Below are positions 1-8,470 of a stretch of DNA of 25,036 bases, one piece after another. The stretch is from contig CAMORY010000042.1 in the NCBI GenBank assembly GCA_946624395.1, forward strand, positions 1 through 25,036, read 5' to 3'. The DNA is from an uncultured Clostridia bacterium (lineage in GTDB: Bacteria; Bacillota; Clostridia; Christensenellales; Borkfalkiaceae). The notes under the pieces were generated by a model that searched no databases, had not been told where the DNA came from, and saw only the letters and a program-made list of their open reading frames with translations. The first letter of the stretch is position 1. The number at the start of each line of letters is the position of its first letter. Both the position numbers and the translations under genes were made by a program.

Positions 1-2
1 AT

Positions 3-836
3 AAAAGCGATAAAGTTGACGGCGCGGCGGGGAAAGGTAAGACGTTTACTATTCTTGCCGACAACTTAAACAATCCTATAAACCAAGAATATAATAACGG
101 GCTTAAAAACTCGGCGGGTAAAACTTTTGCGGAAGTTCAAGCCGATATTTCCGCGGAAGACTTTTTATCTTCGATAGGTTCTCTTAAAGCGGCGGAAACG
201 TTCAGGAGCAACGGTTCGCGCTTTTTGTGGGTAAAAAACATCTGGATAACCGACAGCCCCACCAAGCACCCCGTTGAAAGCAGTTGGGATTCATTTAAAA
301 GCACTTACGGCTACGACGGAGTTAATATCGAAAGCGATAAAGGCTACACCAAACTTATAGCGGAATTACAAGACGAACAGTCCGCGCCCAACGGGTACTT
401 TATACTCGTTGCGCTGACGGCGTTATCTTCGCTTTTGACGCAGTTCGTTATAGGCAGAAGCCAAAAGGCGCAGATGGAACTTCAGACGGTGAACGGGCAG
501 GGCGCGCAGACGCAGAAGATTATGATGTGGATGATGCCGATTATGATGGCGGTATTCGCGTTCTTCTACACCGCGGCGTTCTCGCTGTATATCGTATTAA
601 GTTCGATAATAAGTCTTTTCACTACGCTTATCATAAACTATATAGCCGATAAAAAATTCAAACCCAAAGAAGCGGGAGAAAACGAAATTATCCGCGGCAG
701 AGTATATATTCCGCCAAAAAAGGAAGAGCCGAAAAAAGAATACAAGAAGTCCAAAAAGAAAGATAAGACGTTAGAAGACGGGTTTTTATCCGGGCTTGCC
801 GACAAAAAGAAACACACGCGCGGCAGATTAAAGTAA
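3..836 (+). CDS. yidC: Membrane protein insertase YidC/Oxa1 (5'-truncated)
   Basis: The frame is open from the window edge, so the true start lies upstream and only the C-terminal 277 residues are seen. YidC inserts and folds membrane proteins, alone or with SecYEG. The visible part has a long polar stretch, which in this family lies in an inserted region, then the conserved membrane core: one hydrophobic segment starting GYFILVALTALSS (about residue 131 of the visible part), the SQKAQMELQ linker, and two closely spaced segments from IMMWMMPIMMAVFAF to LFTTLIINYIA. A Lys-rich cytoplasmic tail (KKEEPKKEYKKSKKKDK) is typical and contacts ribosomes in this family. The khpB/jag gene follows 34 bp downstream, the classical Firmicute order. 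A TTG at 225 lies inside the gene and is not a real start. Identity is secure; the length of the missing part is unknown. Confidence 0.93.
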   Translation, partial: KSDKVDGAAGKGKTFTILADNLNNPINQEYNNGLKNSAGKTFAEVQADISAEDFLSSIGSLKAAETFRSNGSRFLWVKNIWITDSPTKHPVESSWDSFKSTYGYDGVNIESDKGYTKLIAELQDEQSAPNGYFILVALTALSSLLTQFVIGRSQKAQMELQTVNGQGAQTQKIMMWMMPIMMAVFAFFYTAAFSLYIVLSSIISLFTTLIINYIADKKFKPKEAGENEIIRGRVYIPPKKEEPKKEYKKSKKKDKTLEDGFLSGLADKKKHTRGRLK

Positions 837-870
837 ATAACACGCCGACAGGCGTTCAAGGAGTAAAATA

Positions 871-1752
871 ATGGAATTTACAGGTAAAACGGTTGAAGAA
901 GCCAAGGCAAAAGGATTAGAGAGCCTTGGTATCTCCGAAAATCAGGCGGAGATAACGGTAGTTGCCGAAGCGGTTAAGGGGCTGTTCGGCAAAGTGAAAA
1001 AAGAAGCGGTAGTCGACGTTAAAAAGAAAGAAGAAACCGCAAAACCCGCGAAAAAGGCGGTAAAAGAAGAAAAGGCGGAAAAAGACAACGGCGTGAAAGC
1101 GGCGGCGGAGTTCATAGGTAAACTTTTTGAAATTATGGACGTAAACGCCAAAGCGGATATAACCGATGAAAACGTTATTTCGCTTATAGCGGAAGAATCT
1201 TCGGCGGTTATCGGATATCGCGGAGAAGTGTTGGACGCTATACAGGTTTTAGCGGGTGCGGTTGCTAATATCGGCAAAAAGGAATACGAAAAAATCGTAG
1301 TCGACTGTGAAAATTACCGCGGGCGACGCGAAGAAACGCTTATCGCCCTTGCGCATAAACTCGAAGCGAAAGCGACGGAAATGAGAAGAAAGGTTATTTT
1401 AGAACCTATGAGTCCGTTTGAAAGGAGAATAATCCACACCGCGCTTGCGGAAAGCGAAACGGTCAAAACTATAAGCGACGGTAAAGAACCGCAACGGTAC
1501 GTTGTAATAGTTCCCAACGATTTGGACGAAACGTCAAGACCGTACAATGCGGGAACTAATCACGGCAAAAACCGCAGAGACGGAAAAATCGGCGGGAGAA
1601 GAGACCGTAATCATAACGACCGCGGCGGCAGAGACAACAGAAACCGCAATCGCGGAGAAAGAAGGGGCAGCGGATTTACCGAAGAAAAGAGAAAATCCAC
1701 TCCCTCTTTCGGTACGTATCTCGGCAACAGTTTAAAAGACAAAAATTATTAA
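871..1752 (+). CDS. khpB: RNA-binding protein KhpB (Jag / SpoIIIJ-associated)
   Basis: KhpB is a cytoplasmic RNA-binding protein that in Firmicutes affects cell elongation and RNA turnover; it is usually encoded after yidC, as here. The 293 residues show a Jag-N domain (about 1-50, with GLFGKVKKEA), a Lys/Glu/Ala-rich linker (50-75), a KH domain (about 77-150) with the RNA-binding loop IGYRG at 114-118, and an R3H domain (about 155-217) with the diagnostic R185-x3-H189. The start is set by AAGGAG 7 nt upstream of the ATG. From about residue 230 the protein carries an Arg/Asn/Gly-rich low-complexity tail (RGGRDNRNRNRG) of some 40 residues, which makes it longer than the common 200-250 residue Jag proteins and probably adds RNA affinity. 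A hairpin at 1759-1790 follows the stop. Confidence 0.93.
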   Translation: MEFTGKTVEEAKAKGLESLGISENQAEITVVAEAVKGLFGKVKKEAVVDVKKKEETAKPAKKAVKEEKAEKDNGVKAAAEFIGKLFEIMDVNAKADITDENVISLIAEESSAVIGYRGEVLDAIQVLAGAVANIGKKEYEKIVVDCENYRGRREETLIALAHKLEAKATEMRRKVILEPMSPFERRIIHTALAESETVKTISDGKEPQRYVVIVPNDLDETSRPYNAGTNHGKNRRDGKIGGRRDRNHNDRGGRDNRNRNRGERRGSGFTEEKRKSTPSFGTYLGNSLKDKNY

Positions 1753-1758
1753 AATACT

Positions 1759-1790
1759 GCCCGCGGAAAACTATTCTGTTTTCCGCGGGC
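1759..1790 (+). terminator. Hairpin after khpB
   Basis: A perfect 13-bp inverted repeat (GCCCGCGGAAAAC / GTTTTCCGCGGGC) with a 6-nt loop starts 7 bp after the khpB stop. The 3' side is followed by AAAGCCTATTT, not a clean U tract, so termination may be partial and read-through into the ior operon is possible. I see no convincing separate promoter between this hairpin and iorA. Confidence 0.6.
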
Positions 1791-1838
1791 AAAGCCTATT
1801 TAAAAACCAAGGACTGCTTTTATTACAAGGTGAAAAAA

Positions 1839-3578
1839 ATGAAACAACTTATGATAGGAAACAAGGCGGTAGCGCGCGGGCTTTACGAAGGCGGTATAAA
1901 ATTCGTATCTTCTTACCCCGGCACTCCGTCTACCGAAATTACCGAATTTCTTGCTAAATACGACGACGTAAAGTCGGAGTGGGCGCCCAACGAAAAAGTG
2001 GCGCTAGAGGCGGCGTTCGGCGCGTCGCTTGCGGGCGCAAGGTCGGCTTGCGCCATGAAACACGTGGGCTTAAACGTTGCCGCCGACCCCCTGTTTACCC
2101 TTTCTTATACGGGCGTAAACGCAGGGATGGTTATTTGCGTTGCGGACGACCCCGCCATGCACTCTTCGCAGAACGAACAGGATTCCCGCCACTACGCTAT
2201 AGCGGCGAAAGTGCCGATGCTTGAGCCTTCCGACTCCAAAGAAGCGTACGAGTTTGCAAAATCTGCGTTCGAACTTTCGGAAAAGTTCGATACCGCGGTG
2301 CTGCTTCGTATGTGTACGAGAGTTGCGCACAGCCAGTCTGTAGTAGACACGGCGGACCGCGCGGAAATTCCGAATAAACCGTACGTTAAAGACGGCGCGA
2401 AATACATAATGATGCCCGCAAACGCGATAAAGCGGCACGTCGTCGTTGAAGAGCGTATGAAAGCGCTGCGCGAATACGCCGAGACCTGCCCCTTTAACCG
2501 TGTGGAAATGGGCGGTACGGAAATAGGTATTATCACTTCGGGCACTTCTTATCAGTACGTTAAAGAAGTATTCGGCGATACGGTCAGCGTGCTTAAAATA
2601 GGTATGCCGAACCCTTTGCCCGAAAAACTTATTTTAGATTTTGCAAAAAAGGTAAAAACCCTTTACGTTATAGAAGAATTAGAACCCATTATCGAAACGC
2701 ATTGCAGAAATTTAGGGCTTAACCCGATAGGAAAAGAAAAATTTTCTATCCTTGGCGAATTTTCCCAACAAACAATATCCGCGGCGTTTAATCTGCCCGA
2801 AAAGCCGACGGTAAAAGCGGACACTATTGCGCCCGCAAGACCGCCGATGATGTGCGCGGGCTGTCCGCACCGCGGAATTTATTACGTGCTTTCAAAGAAC
2901 AAAATAACCGTGTTAGGAGATATCGGTTGCTACACGCTTGGCGCGCAACCGCCCCTTTCCGCCGTCGACTATACCCTGTGTATGGGCGCGTCGGTATCGG
3001 GTATTCACGGGTTTTTGAAAGCGTCCGAAAATGGCGCCGAAAAAAGAACGGTTGCCGTTATCGGGGATTCCACGTTTATGCACTCGGGTATTACGGGGCT
3101 TGTGAACGTTGCGTATAACGGTTCTAACTCTACCGTTATTATTCTCGACAATTCAATAACGGGTATGACGGGGCATCAGCAAAACCCCACTACGGGGTAT
3201 AACATAAAAGGCGACCCCGCGGGGAAAGTCGATTTAGAAGCGCTTTGCCGCGCTATCGGTATTCGCCGCGTGCGAGTTGTAGACCCCTACGACCTTAAAG
3301 CCTGCGAAACCGCGGTAAAAGAAGAACTCGAAGCGGACGAACCGTCCGTAATCATATCAAGGCGGCCGTGCGTGCTTTTAAAATACGTAAAAACCGCGCC
3401 CGCGTTAAAAGTTGATAAAGAAAAGTGCCGCGCGTGCAAGAAGTGTATGACGCTCGGTTGCCCCGCCGTTTCCTTTAAAGACGGCAAGGCGCATATCGAC
3501 GCGACGCTTTGCGTTGGTTGCGAAGTTTGCAGCAAGTTGTGCCCGTTCGGCGCGATAGTAAAGGGAGGTACGTTATAA
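1839..3578 (+). CDS. iorA: Indolepyruvate:ferredoxin oxidoreductase, alpha subunit
   Basis: IorA with IorB oxidatively decarboxylates aryl-pyruvates (from Trp, Phe, Tyr) to aryl-acetyl-CoA and CO2, reducing ferredoxin; a cytoplasmic, oxygen-sensitive enzyme. The 579-residue product has an N-terminal pyrimidine-binding region (SYPGTPSTEI), a middle transketolase C-like region, a TPP-binding domain (GDIGCYTLGAQPP; GDSTFMHSG; ILDNSITGMTG) and two C-terminal [4Fe-4S] motifs, C530-x2-C-x2-C-x4-C541 and C558-x2-C-x2-C-x3-C568. Length and order match the family. I choose the ATG at 1839 because AAGGTG lies 6 nt before it; a GTG at 1830 is part of that ribosome binding site. The gene overlaps iorB by one base (TAATG), which implies translational coupling. 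Confidence 0.95.
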   Translation: MKQLMIGNKAVARGLYEGGIKFVSSYPGTPSTEITEFLAKYDDVKSEWAPNEKVALEAAFGASLAGARSACAMKHVGLNVAADPLFTLSYTGVNAGMVICVADDPAMHSSQNEQDSRHYAIAAKVPMLEPSDSKEAYEFAKSAFELSEKFDTAVLLRMCTRVAHSQSVVDTADRAEIPNKPYVKDGAKYIMMPANAIKRHVVVEERMKALREYAETCPFNRVEMGGTEIGIITSGTSYQYVKEVFGDTVSVLKIGMPNPLPEKLILDFAKKVKTLYVIEELEPIIETHCRNLGLNPIGKEKFSILGEFSQQTISAAFNLPEKPTVKADTIAPARPPMMCAGCPHRGIYYVLSKNKITVLGDIGCYTLGAQPPLSAVDYTLCMGASVSGIHGFLKASENGAEKRTVAVIGDSTFMHSGITGLVNVAYNGSNSTVIILDNSITGMTGHQQNPTTGYNIKGDPAGKVDLEALCRAIGIRRVRVVDPYDLKACETAVKEELEADEPSVIISRRPCVLLKYVKTAPALKVDKEKCRACKKCMTLGCPAVSFKDGKAHIDATLCVGCEVCSKLCPFGAIVKGGTL

Positions 3579-4147
3579 TGACTACGAATATTATGATAGT
3601 GGGCGTGGGCGGACAAGGCAGTCTTTTGGCGTCCAAACTCTTGGGCGCGGTACTTCTCTCCGAAGGGTACGACGTAAAAGTTTCCGAAGTGCACGGTATG
3701 AGCCAGCGCGGCGGCAGCGTGGAAACGTACGTACGGTTCGGCGAAAAGGTGTATTCGCCCATAATCACGCAAGGCGAAGCAGATTATATTTTATCGTTTG
3801 AAAAGTTAGAAGCGGCGCGTTGGGCGGCGTACTTAAAACAGGGCGGCGAAATTATCGTCAACACGCAGGAAATTGACCCGATGCCCGTAATTATCGGCAA
3901 AGCCGAATACCCGTCCTCGATTTTAACGGAGTTAAAGGCAAAGGGCGTTAATATAGAAGCGATTGACGCGCTTTCCGCGGCGGAACAGGCGGGCAGCGTT
4001 AAAGCGGTCAACGTAGTGTTGCTTGCGCGGCTTGCAAAGCGGTTCGCTATCCCCTACGGCAAATGGATAGAAGCAATCGAAAACACCGTCGCTCCCAAAT
4101 TTTTAGAAATGAACAAGAAAGCCTTTGAAATAGGATACAATTTATAA
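3578..4147 (+). CDS. iorB: Indolepyruvate:ferredoxin oxidoreductase, beta subunit
   Basis: This 189-residue protein is the small gamma-domain subunit that completes IorAB. It begins with the family's glycine-rich segment (IMIVGVGGQGSLLAS) and carries EVHGMSQRGGSVETYVRFG, the conserved block found in all 2-oxoacid:ferredoxin oxidoreductase gamma domains. The ATG at 3578 is preceded by AAGGGAGG and overlaps the iorA stop by one nucleotide; a longer upstream reading of the same frame runs inside iorA and is not credible. The next gene, a paaK-type ligase, starts 23 bp downstream, a pairing common in anaerobic Firmicutes and archaea. Confidence 0.94.
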   Translation: MTTNIMIVGVGGQGSLLASKLLGAVLLSEGYDVKVSEVHGMSQRGGSVETYVRFGEKVYSPIITQGEADYILSFEKLEAARWAAYLKQGGEIIVNTQEIDPMPVIIGKAEYPSSILTELKAKGVNIEAIDALSAAEQAGSVKAVNVVLLARLAKRFAIPYGKWIEAIENTVAPKFLEMNKKAFEIGYNL

Positions 4148-4170
4148 AACTTAAAAAGGAAGAAAAACCC

Positions 4171-5478
4171 GTGGAACAGTATTTTCAGAAAGACATCGAA
4201 ACGATGCCCGTTGAAAAAATAAAGGAATTACAATCAGCAAAATTAGTAAAGCAGGTAAAACACGTTTACGAAAACGTGCCCTATTACCGCGAGTTAATGG
4301 ATAAAAAAGGCGTTCGCCCCGAAGATATTCACGGGATAGAAGACCTACATAAACTCCCCTTTATATCGAAAAGCGATTTGCGGGAAACCTACCCCTACGG
4401 TATGCTTGCCGTGCCGCTGTCTGACTGCGTGAGAATACACTCCACGTCCGGCACGACGGGAAAGCGGGTTATAGCCTACTACACCCAGCACGATATAGAC
4501 CTTTGGGAAGACTGTTGCGCGCGCGCCATCGTTGCCGCGGGCGGCACGAAGGAAGACGTTTTGCAGGTGGCTTACGGCTACGGGCTGTTTACGGGCGGCG
4601 CGGGACTTCACGGCGGTTCGCATAAAGTGGGTTGTCTTACCCTGCCTATGTCCAGCGGGAACACCGAAAGGCAAATTCAGTTTATGATGGACTTAAAGTC
4701 CACTATTATCTGCTGTACGCCGTCTTACGCCGCGTACATAGGCGAAACTTTAAAAGAACAGGGATATAAGCCCGAAGACAATTCTTTAAAATCGGGCATT
4801 TTCGGCGCAGAACCGTGGACGGAAGAAATGCGCCGCGATATAGAAAAAGCTTTAGGCATTAAAGCGTACGATATTTACGGGCTTACCGAAACTTCGGGAC
4901 CAGGGGTTGCGTTCGAGTGCAAAGAACAGAAGGGTATGCATATAAACGAAGACCATTTTATCGCGGAAATAATAGACCCCGAAACGGGCGAAGTTCTGCC
5001 AGAAGGCGAAAAGGGCGAACTTGTGTTTACTTCGCTCGATAAAGAAGCGTTTCCCCTTTTGCGCTACCGTACGCGGGATATCTGCGTATTATCGCGCGAA
5101 AAGTGTTCGTGCGGCAGAACCTTTATCCGTATGGCAAAGCCCATGGGCAGAAGCGACGATATGCTTATTATCCGCGGCGTAAACGTGTTCCCTTCGCAGA
5201 TAGAAACGGTACTCTTAAACGAAGGATATGCGCCTAACTACCGCATAGAAGTAGACCGTGTGAACAACACCGATACTTTAGACGTTTACGTGGAACTTTT
5301 ACCCGAACAACTCTCCGATACCACCGAAGGTATAGTTAAAATGGAAAAAGCGCTTTCCGCCGCCATTACTACGATGCTTGGTATTCGCCCCGCGGTGCAT
5401 CTCGTACCGCCGAAGACCATAGTACGGAGCGAAGGCAAGGCGGTAAGGGTTGTAGATAAACGAAAATTGCACGATTAA
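4171..5478 (+). CDS. paaK: Phenylacetate-CoA ligase family protein
   Basis: PaaK enzymes join aryl-acetates to CoA with ATP to AMP, via an acyl-adenylate. Next to iorAB the enzyme could act on indole-acetate, phenylacetate or hydroxyphenylacetate, in either direction. The 435 residues match the family's usual 430-440. Visible motifs are the phosphate-binding loop STSGTTGK (91-98), YGLTE (236-240), RTRD (300-303), a CSCG pair (312-315) that is a frequent structural Zn site, and GRSDDMLIIRGVNVFPSQ (from 326), the hinge into the mobile C-terminal domain. The start is GTG; AAAAAGGAAG lies about 9 nt upstream and no ATG alternative fits. The ACT-domain gene follows after 11 bp. Family assignment is secure; the substrate is inferred from context only. 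Confidence 0.92.
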   Translation: MEQYFQKDIETMPVEKIKELQSAKLVKQVKHVYENVPYYRELMDKKGVRPEDIHGIEDLHKLPFISKSDLRETYPYGMLAVPLSDCVRIHSTSGTTGKRVIAYYTQHDIDLWEDCCARAIVAAGGTKEDVLQVAYGYGLFTGGAGLHGGSHKVGCLTLPMSSGNTERQIQFMMDLKSTIICCTPSYAAYIGETLKEQGYKPEDNSLKSGIFGAEPWTEEMRRDIEKALGIKAYDIYGLTETSGPGVAFECKEQKGMHINEDHFIAEIIDPETGEVLPEGEKGELVFTSLDKEAFPLLRYRTRDICVLSREKCSCGRTFIRMAKPMGRSDDMLIIRGVNVFPSQIETVLLNEGYAPNYRIEVDRVNNTDTLDVYVELLPEQLSDTTEGIVKMEKALSAAITTMLGIRPAVHLVPPKTIVRSEGKAVRVVDKRKLHD

Positions 5479-5489
5479 GGGGGAATATT

Positions 5490-5909
5490 ATGAAAATCAG
5501 GCAGTTGACCGTTTTTGTAGAAAACAAAGTAGGATACATTTCGGAGATAACCGAACTTTTTGCAAAAAACAATATCGATATGAAAGCGCTGTCCATTGCG
5601 GACACCAAAGACTTCGGTATTTTAAGGCTTATAGTAGACGACCCCGAAAAGGCGCTTAAAATTCTCAAAGACCACGGACTTTTAGGCACGATTACCGAAG
5701 TTATCGGCGTGGAAATTAAAAACAGCGCGGGCGAACTTTCAAAAGCGCTTGCGCTTCTTGCCGAAAAAGGCGTGAACGTAGAATATCTTTACGCGTTTTT
5801 ATCGGGAACGAAAGAAAGCGCGTTCGTGGTTATTAAGGCGACGGACAATCTTAAGGCTGAAACCGTTTTAAAAGCCGCGGGATTTAAGGAAATAAACGGA
5901 CTTTCGTAA
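5490..5909 (+). CDS. Tandem ACT-domain protein
   Basis: The 139-residue protein is made of two ACT domains. The first starts RQLTVFVENKVGYISEITELF, with the Gly turn before the first helix; the second (about 72-139) starts at IGVEIKNSAGEL and carries GVNVEYLYAFL. ACT domains bind small ligands, usually amino acids, and commonly dimerise. No catalytic domain is attached, so this is a stand-alone ligand-binding protein. Its neighbours, iorAB and the paaK-type ligase, make an aromatic amino acid or its derivative a reasonable ligand, and this ACT-paaK-ior neighbourhood is recurrent in anaerobes. GGGGG lies 7-8 nt upstream of the ATG. What it regulates is not known from sequence. Confidence 0.88.
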   Translation: MKIRQLTVFVENKVGYISEITELFAKNNIDMKALSIADTKDFGILRLIVDDPEKALKILKDHGLLGTITEVIGVEIKNSAGELSKALALLAEKGVNVEYLYAFLSGTKESAFVVIKATDNLKAETVLKAAGFKEINGLS

Positions 5910-5920
5910 TAACGGCGAAT

Positions 5921-6766
5921 ATGATTATCGACTTTCATACGCACACTTTTCCCGACGCGATGGCGGTAAAAACCGTCGAGTTTTTAAAGAGTAAATCGGG
6001 TACAGTTCCCTTTTCGGACGGCACGGTTAAAGGGCTTTCCGAAAAAGCAAAAACCGCGGGGGTAGAACTTTCGATAGTTCTGCCCGTAATCACTAACCCC
6101 GCGTCCACGGCTAAAATAAACCGCTTTGCGGCGGCGCAGAACGAAAGCGCTAAAGAAACGGGCGTTTTTTCCTTCGGCGGTATGCACCCTGACGTTGCGG
6201 ACATTAAAGGCGCGATAAAGGAAATCCGCGACTTGGGGCTTAAGGGGTTAAAAATTCACCCCGCGTACCAAAAAACGCCATTAAACGATATAAAATATAA
6301 ACGCATTATCGGCTATGCGGAAGAAACGGGGCTTATTGTCGTTTCCCACGGCGGCTTGGATATAGGCGTTGACGGCAGTTGGAGTTCGCCCCAAATGGCG
6401 GCGGAACTAATCGACGACGTTAAACCCGAAAGGCTGGTTTTAGCGCATATGGGCGGCTGGGAACAATGGCAGGACGTTAAAAATTACCTTTGCGGCAAAA
6501 AGGTGTATTTCGATACGGCGTTCTGCGCGGTGGACTTTGCGTACCAAAGCGAGTTCCCCGCGGACAGGCAAAAACCCGTGCTTTCGGAAAGAGATTTTAC
6601 CGAAATAGTAAAACTCCACGGTGCGGATAAAATTCTGTTCGGAACGGATAGCCCCTGGGGGGATGAAAAAACGCAGGTGGATTTTATAAACGGGCTAAAC
6701 CTTTCGCCCGCGGAAAAGTCCGCGATATTCTTTGGCAACGCGCAAAAACTTTTGGGAAAAATTTAA
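5921..6766 (+). CDS. Amidohydrolase-2 family metal-dependent hydrolase/decarboxylase
   Basis: This 281-residue TIM-barrel protein belongs to the amidohydrolase-related superfamily, in the branch containing ACMSD and gamma-resorcylate decarboxylase-like enzymes. Visible metal or active-site positions are H6-x-H8 near the N-terminus, KIHP with H113, SHGG with H143, AHMGG with H176 and GTDSPWG with D243, in the right order for a mononuclear site. No signal peptide is seen, so it is cytoplasmic. The gene sits 11 bp after the ACT gene and 47 bp before an acyl-CoA synthetase, so it probably acts on an intermediate of the same aryl-acid pathway, by hydrolysis or non-oxidative decarboxylation. The substrate cannot be read from the sequence. 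Its ribosome binding site is weak (ACGGCGAAT), suggesting coupling to the upstream gene. Confidence 0.82.
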   Translation: MIIDFHTHTFPDAMAVKTVEFLKSKSGTVPFSDGTVKGLSEKAKTAGVELSIVLPVITNPASTAKINRFAAAQNESAKETGVFSFGGMHPDVADIKGAIKEIRDLGLKGLKIHPAYQKTPLNDIKYKRIIGYAEETGLIVVSHGGLDIGVDGSWSSPQMAAELIDDVKPERLVLAHMGGWEQWQDVKNYLCGKKVYFDTAFCAVDFAYQSEFPADRQKPVLSERDFTEIVKLHGADKILFGTDSPWGDEKTQVDFINGLNLSPAEKSAIFFGNAQKLLGKI

Positions 6767-6783
6767 TACTTTTGAAAAAGACC

Positions 6784-6801
6784 TTCGGGCAATCGCCCGA
6801 A
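6784..6801 (+). other. Intercistronic hairpin before acyl-CoA synthetase
   Basis: TTCGGGC-AATC-GCCCGAA forms a 7-bp stem with a 4-nt loop in the 47-bp gap between the amidohydrolase and acyl-CoA synthetase genes. No U tract follows, so it is more likely a processing or mRNA-stability element than a terminator. It is short, and the function is inference. Confidence 0.45.
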
Positions 6802-6813
6802 AACGGAGATAAA

Positions 6814-8454
6814 ATGTTGCTTACACAGTTGTTGGAAAGAAACGCCGCGCAATATACCGCGGACGTTGCGCTCGTGGAACTTAACCCCGCGACGCAGGAG
6901 AGAAAAAGAAGCACGTGGAAAGAGTATTCTTTGGTAGAAGAAAGTTCCACCCGCCACTTCCGCAGGGAAATAACCTGGGGCGAATTTAACGAACAGGCAA
7001 ACCGCGTCGCCGACTTCCTTATGAAAAAGGGGGTTAAAAAGGGCGACAAAGTCGGTATTCTTTTAATGAATTGTTTAGAGTGGTTGCCCCTGTATTTCGG
7101 GATTTTAAAAACGGGCGCGCTTGCCGTGCCTATGAACTTCCGCTACACCGCGGACGAGATACTGTACTGCGCCAACCTTTCGGAAATAAAAACTTTGTTT
7201 TTCGGTCCTGAATTTATCGGCAGGGTTGAAGAAATAGTGGATAGTTTAAGCGGCAAAGTAGCGCTGTATTTTACGGGCGGCGACTACTGCCCCACGTTTT
7301 CGGAAGACTTTGACGAAGAAGTAAAAGACTGCGCGACGGTAAACCCCGAAATTCCGTTGACCGCTTCTGACGACGCGGCAATCTATTTTTCAAGCGGTAC
7401 GACGGGCTTTCCCAAAGCCATTTTGCACGCGCACAGGGCGTTAGAACATGCGGCAATCGTCGAACAAAAGCACCACGGGCAAACCCGCGACGACGTGTTT
7501 TTGTGTATTCCGCCGCTCTATCATACGGGCGCGAAAATGCACTGGTTCGGAAGTCTTATGTCGGCAAGTAAAGCGGTGCTACTCCGCGGCACAACGCCCG
7601 AAACCATTATGGAAGCCGTATCCAACGAACGTTGCACCATCGTGTGGCTGTTAGTGCCGTGGGCGCAGGATATTCTGGAAAAACTCGATAACGGAACGAT
7701 TAAACTTTCTGATTATCACGTTAAGCAGTTCCGCTTAATGCATATCGGCGCGCAACCCGTGCCGCAAAGTTTAATAAAGCGCTGGCAGGAATATTTCCCG
7801 GGGCAGGCTTACGACACCAACTACGGCTTAAGCGAATCCATAGGTCCGGGGGCGGTGCATCTCGGCGTTGAAAACATAAGGAAAGTGGGCGCAATCGGCG
7901 TTGCGGGCTACGGCTGGCAGGTTAAAATCGTCAAAGAAGACGGCATAACCGAAGTAAAGCAAGGCGAAGTGGGCGAACTTGCCTTAAAAGGCGCGGGGGT
8001 TATGAAATGCTACTACCGCAACGAAAAGGCTACGGCGGACGTTATGCGCGGAGAGTGGCTTTTAACCGGCGATATGGCAAAGCAGGATGAAGAAGGGTTT
8101 ATTTATCTCGTTGACAGAAAGAAAGACGTAATAGTCTGCGGGGGCGAAAACCTTTACCCCGTGGAGATAGAGAACTTTATGCGTAAGTTCGATAAAATAA
8201 AGGACGTGGCGGTTATAGGGCTACCTGATAAGCGGTTGGGCGAAATCCCCGCGGCGATAATAGAACTTGTTTCGGGCGCAACCTGTACGCAGGAAGAAAT
8301 AGACGAATTCTGCCTTGCGCTTCCGCGGTATAAGCGCCCGAGAAAGGTTATATTTGCCAAAGTGCCGAGAAACGCCACGGGCAAAATAGAAAAACCCTTG
8401 CTCCGCAAGACGTATAACGCCGACAATATAGTCGACGAACAAAACCGTTCTTAA
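6814..8454 (+). CDS. Acyl-CoA synthetase (AMP-forming, class I adenylate-forming)
   Basis: The 546-residue product activates a carboxylic acid as acyl-AMP and transfers it to CoA. Motifs in order: SSGTTGFPK (P-loop, 193-201), YGLSES (ATP/Mg site), the LTGDMA segment, DRKKDVIVCGGENLYPVEIE (hinge and A8 core), and PRNATGKIEK with the C-terminal catalytic Lys. The N-terminal block VELNPATQERKRSTWKEYSLVE followed by ITWGEF is typical of a clostridial long-chain fatty-acid-CoA ligase-like subgroup. I prefer the ATG at 6814, which has CGGAG 7 nt upstream; the in-frame TTG at 6772 precedes a hairpin and has no binding site. The operon holds two adenylate-forming enzymes from different families, this one and the paaK-type ligase, so they probably have different acids as substrates. 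Confidence 0.9.
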   Translation: MLLTQLLERNAAQYTADVALVELNPATQERKRSTWKEYSLVEESSTRHFRREITWGEFNEQANRVADFLMKKGVKKGDKVGILLMNCLEWLPLYFGILKTGALAVPMNFRYTADEILYCANLSEIKTLFFGPEFIGRVEEIVDSLSGKVALYFTGGDYCPTFSEDFDEEVKDCATVNPEIPLTASDDAAIYFSSGTTGFPKAILHAHRALEHAAIVEQKHHGQTRDDVFLCIPPLYHTGAKMHWFGSLMSASKAVLLRGTTPETIMEAVSNERCTIVWLLVPWAQDILEKLDNGTIKLSDYHVKQFRLMHIGAQPVPQSLIKRWQEYFPGQAYDTNYGLSESIGPGAVHLGVENIRKVGAIGVAGYGWQVKIVKEDGITEVKQGEVGELALKGAGVMKCYYRNEKATADVMRGEWLLTGDMAKQDEEGFIYLVDRKKDVIVCGGENLYPVEIENFMRKFDKIKDVAVIGLPDKRLGEIPAAIIELVSGATCTQEEIDEFCLALPRYKRPRKVIFAKVPRNATGKIEKPLLRKTYNADNIVDEQNRS

Positions 8455-8470
8455 TAAAGGAAAAAGTTTT

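Noticed and set aside
4345..4674. Minus-strand open frame of 109 residues opposite the paaK-type ligase
   Set aside because: Shadow of a strongly supported gene: no ribosome binding site, Arg-rich random-looking composition, and the plus-strand product has all family motifs. The same applies to the other antisense frames in the window.
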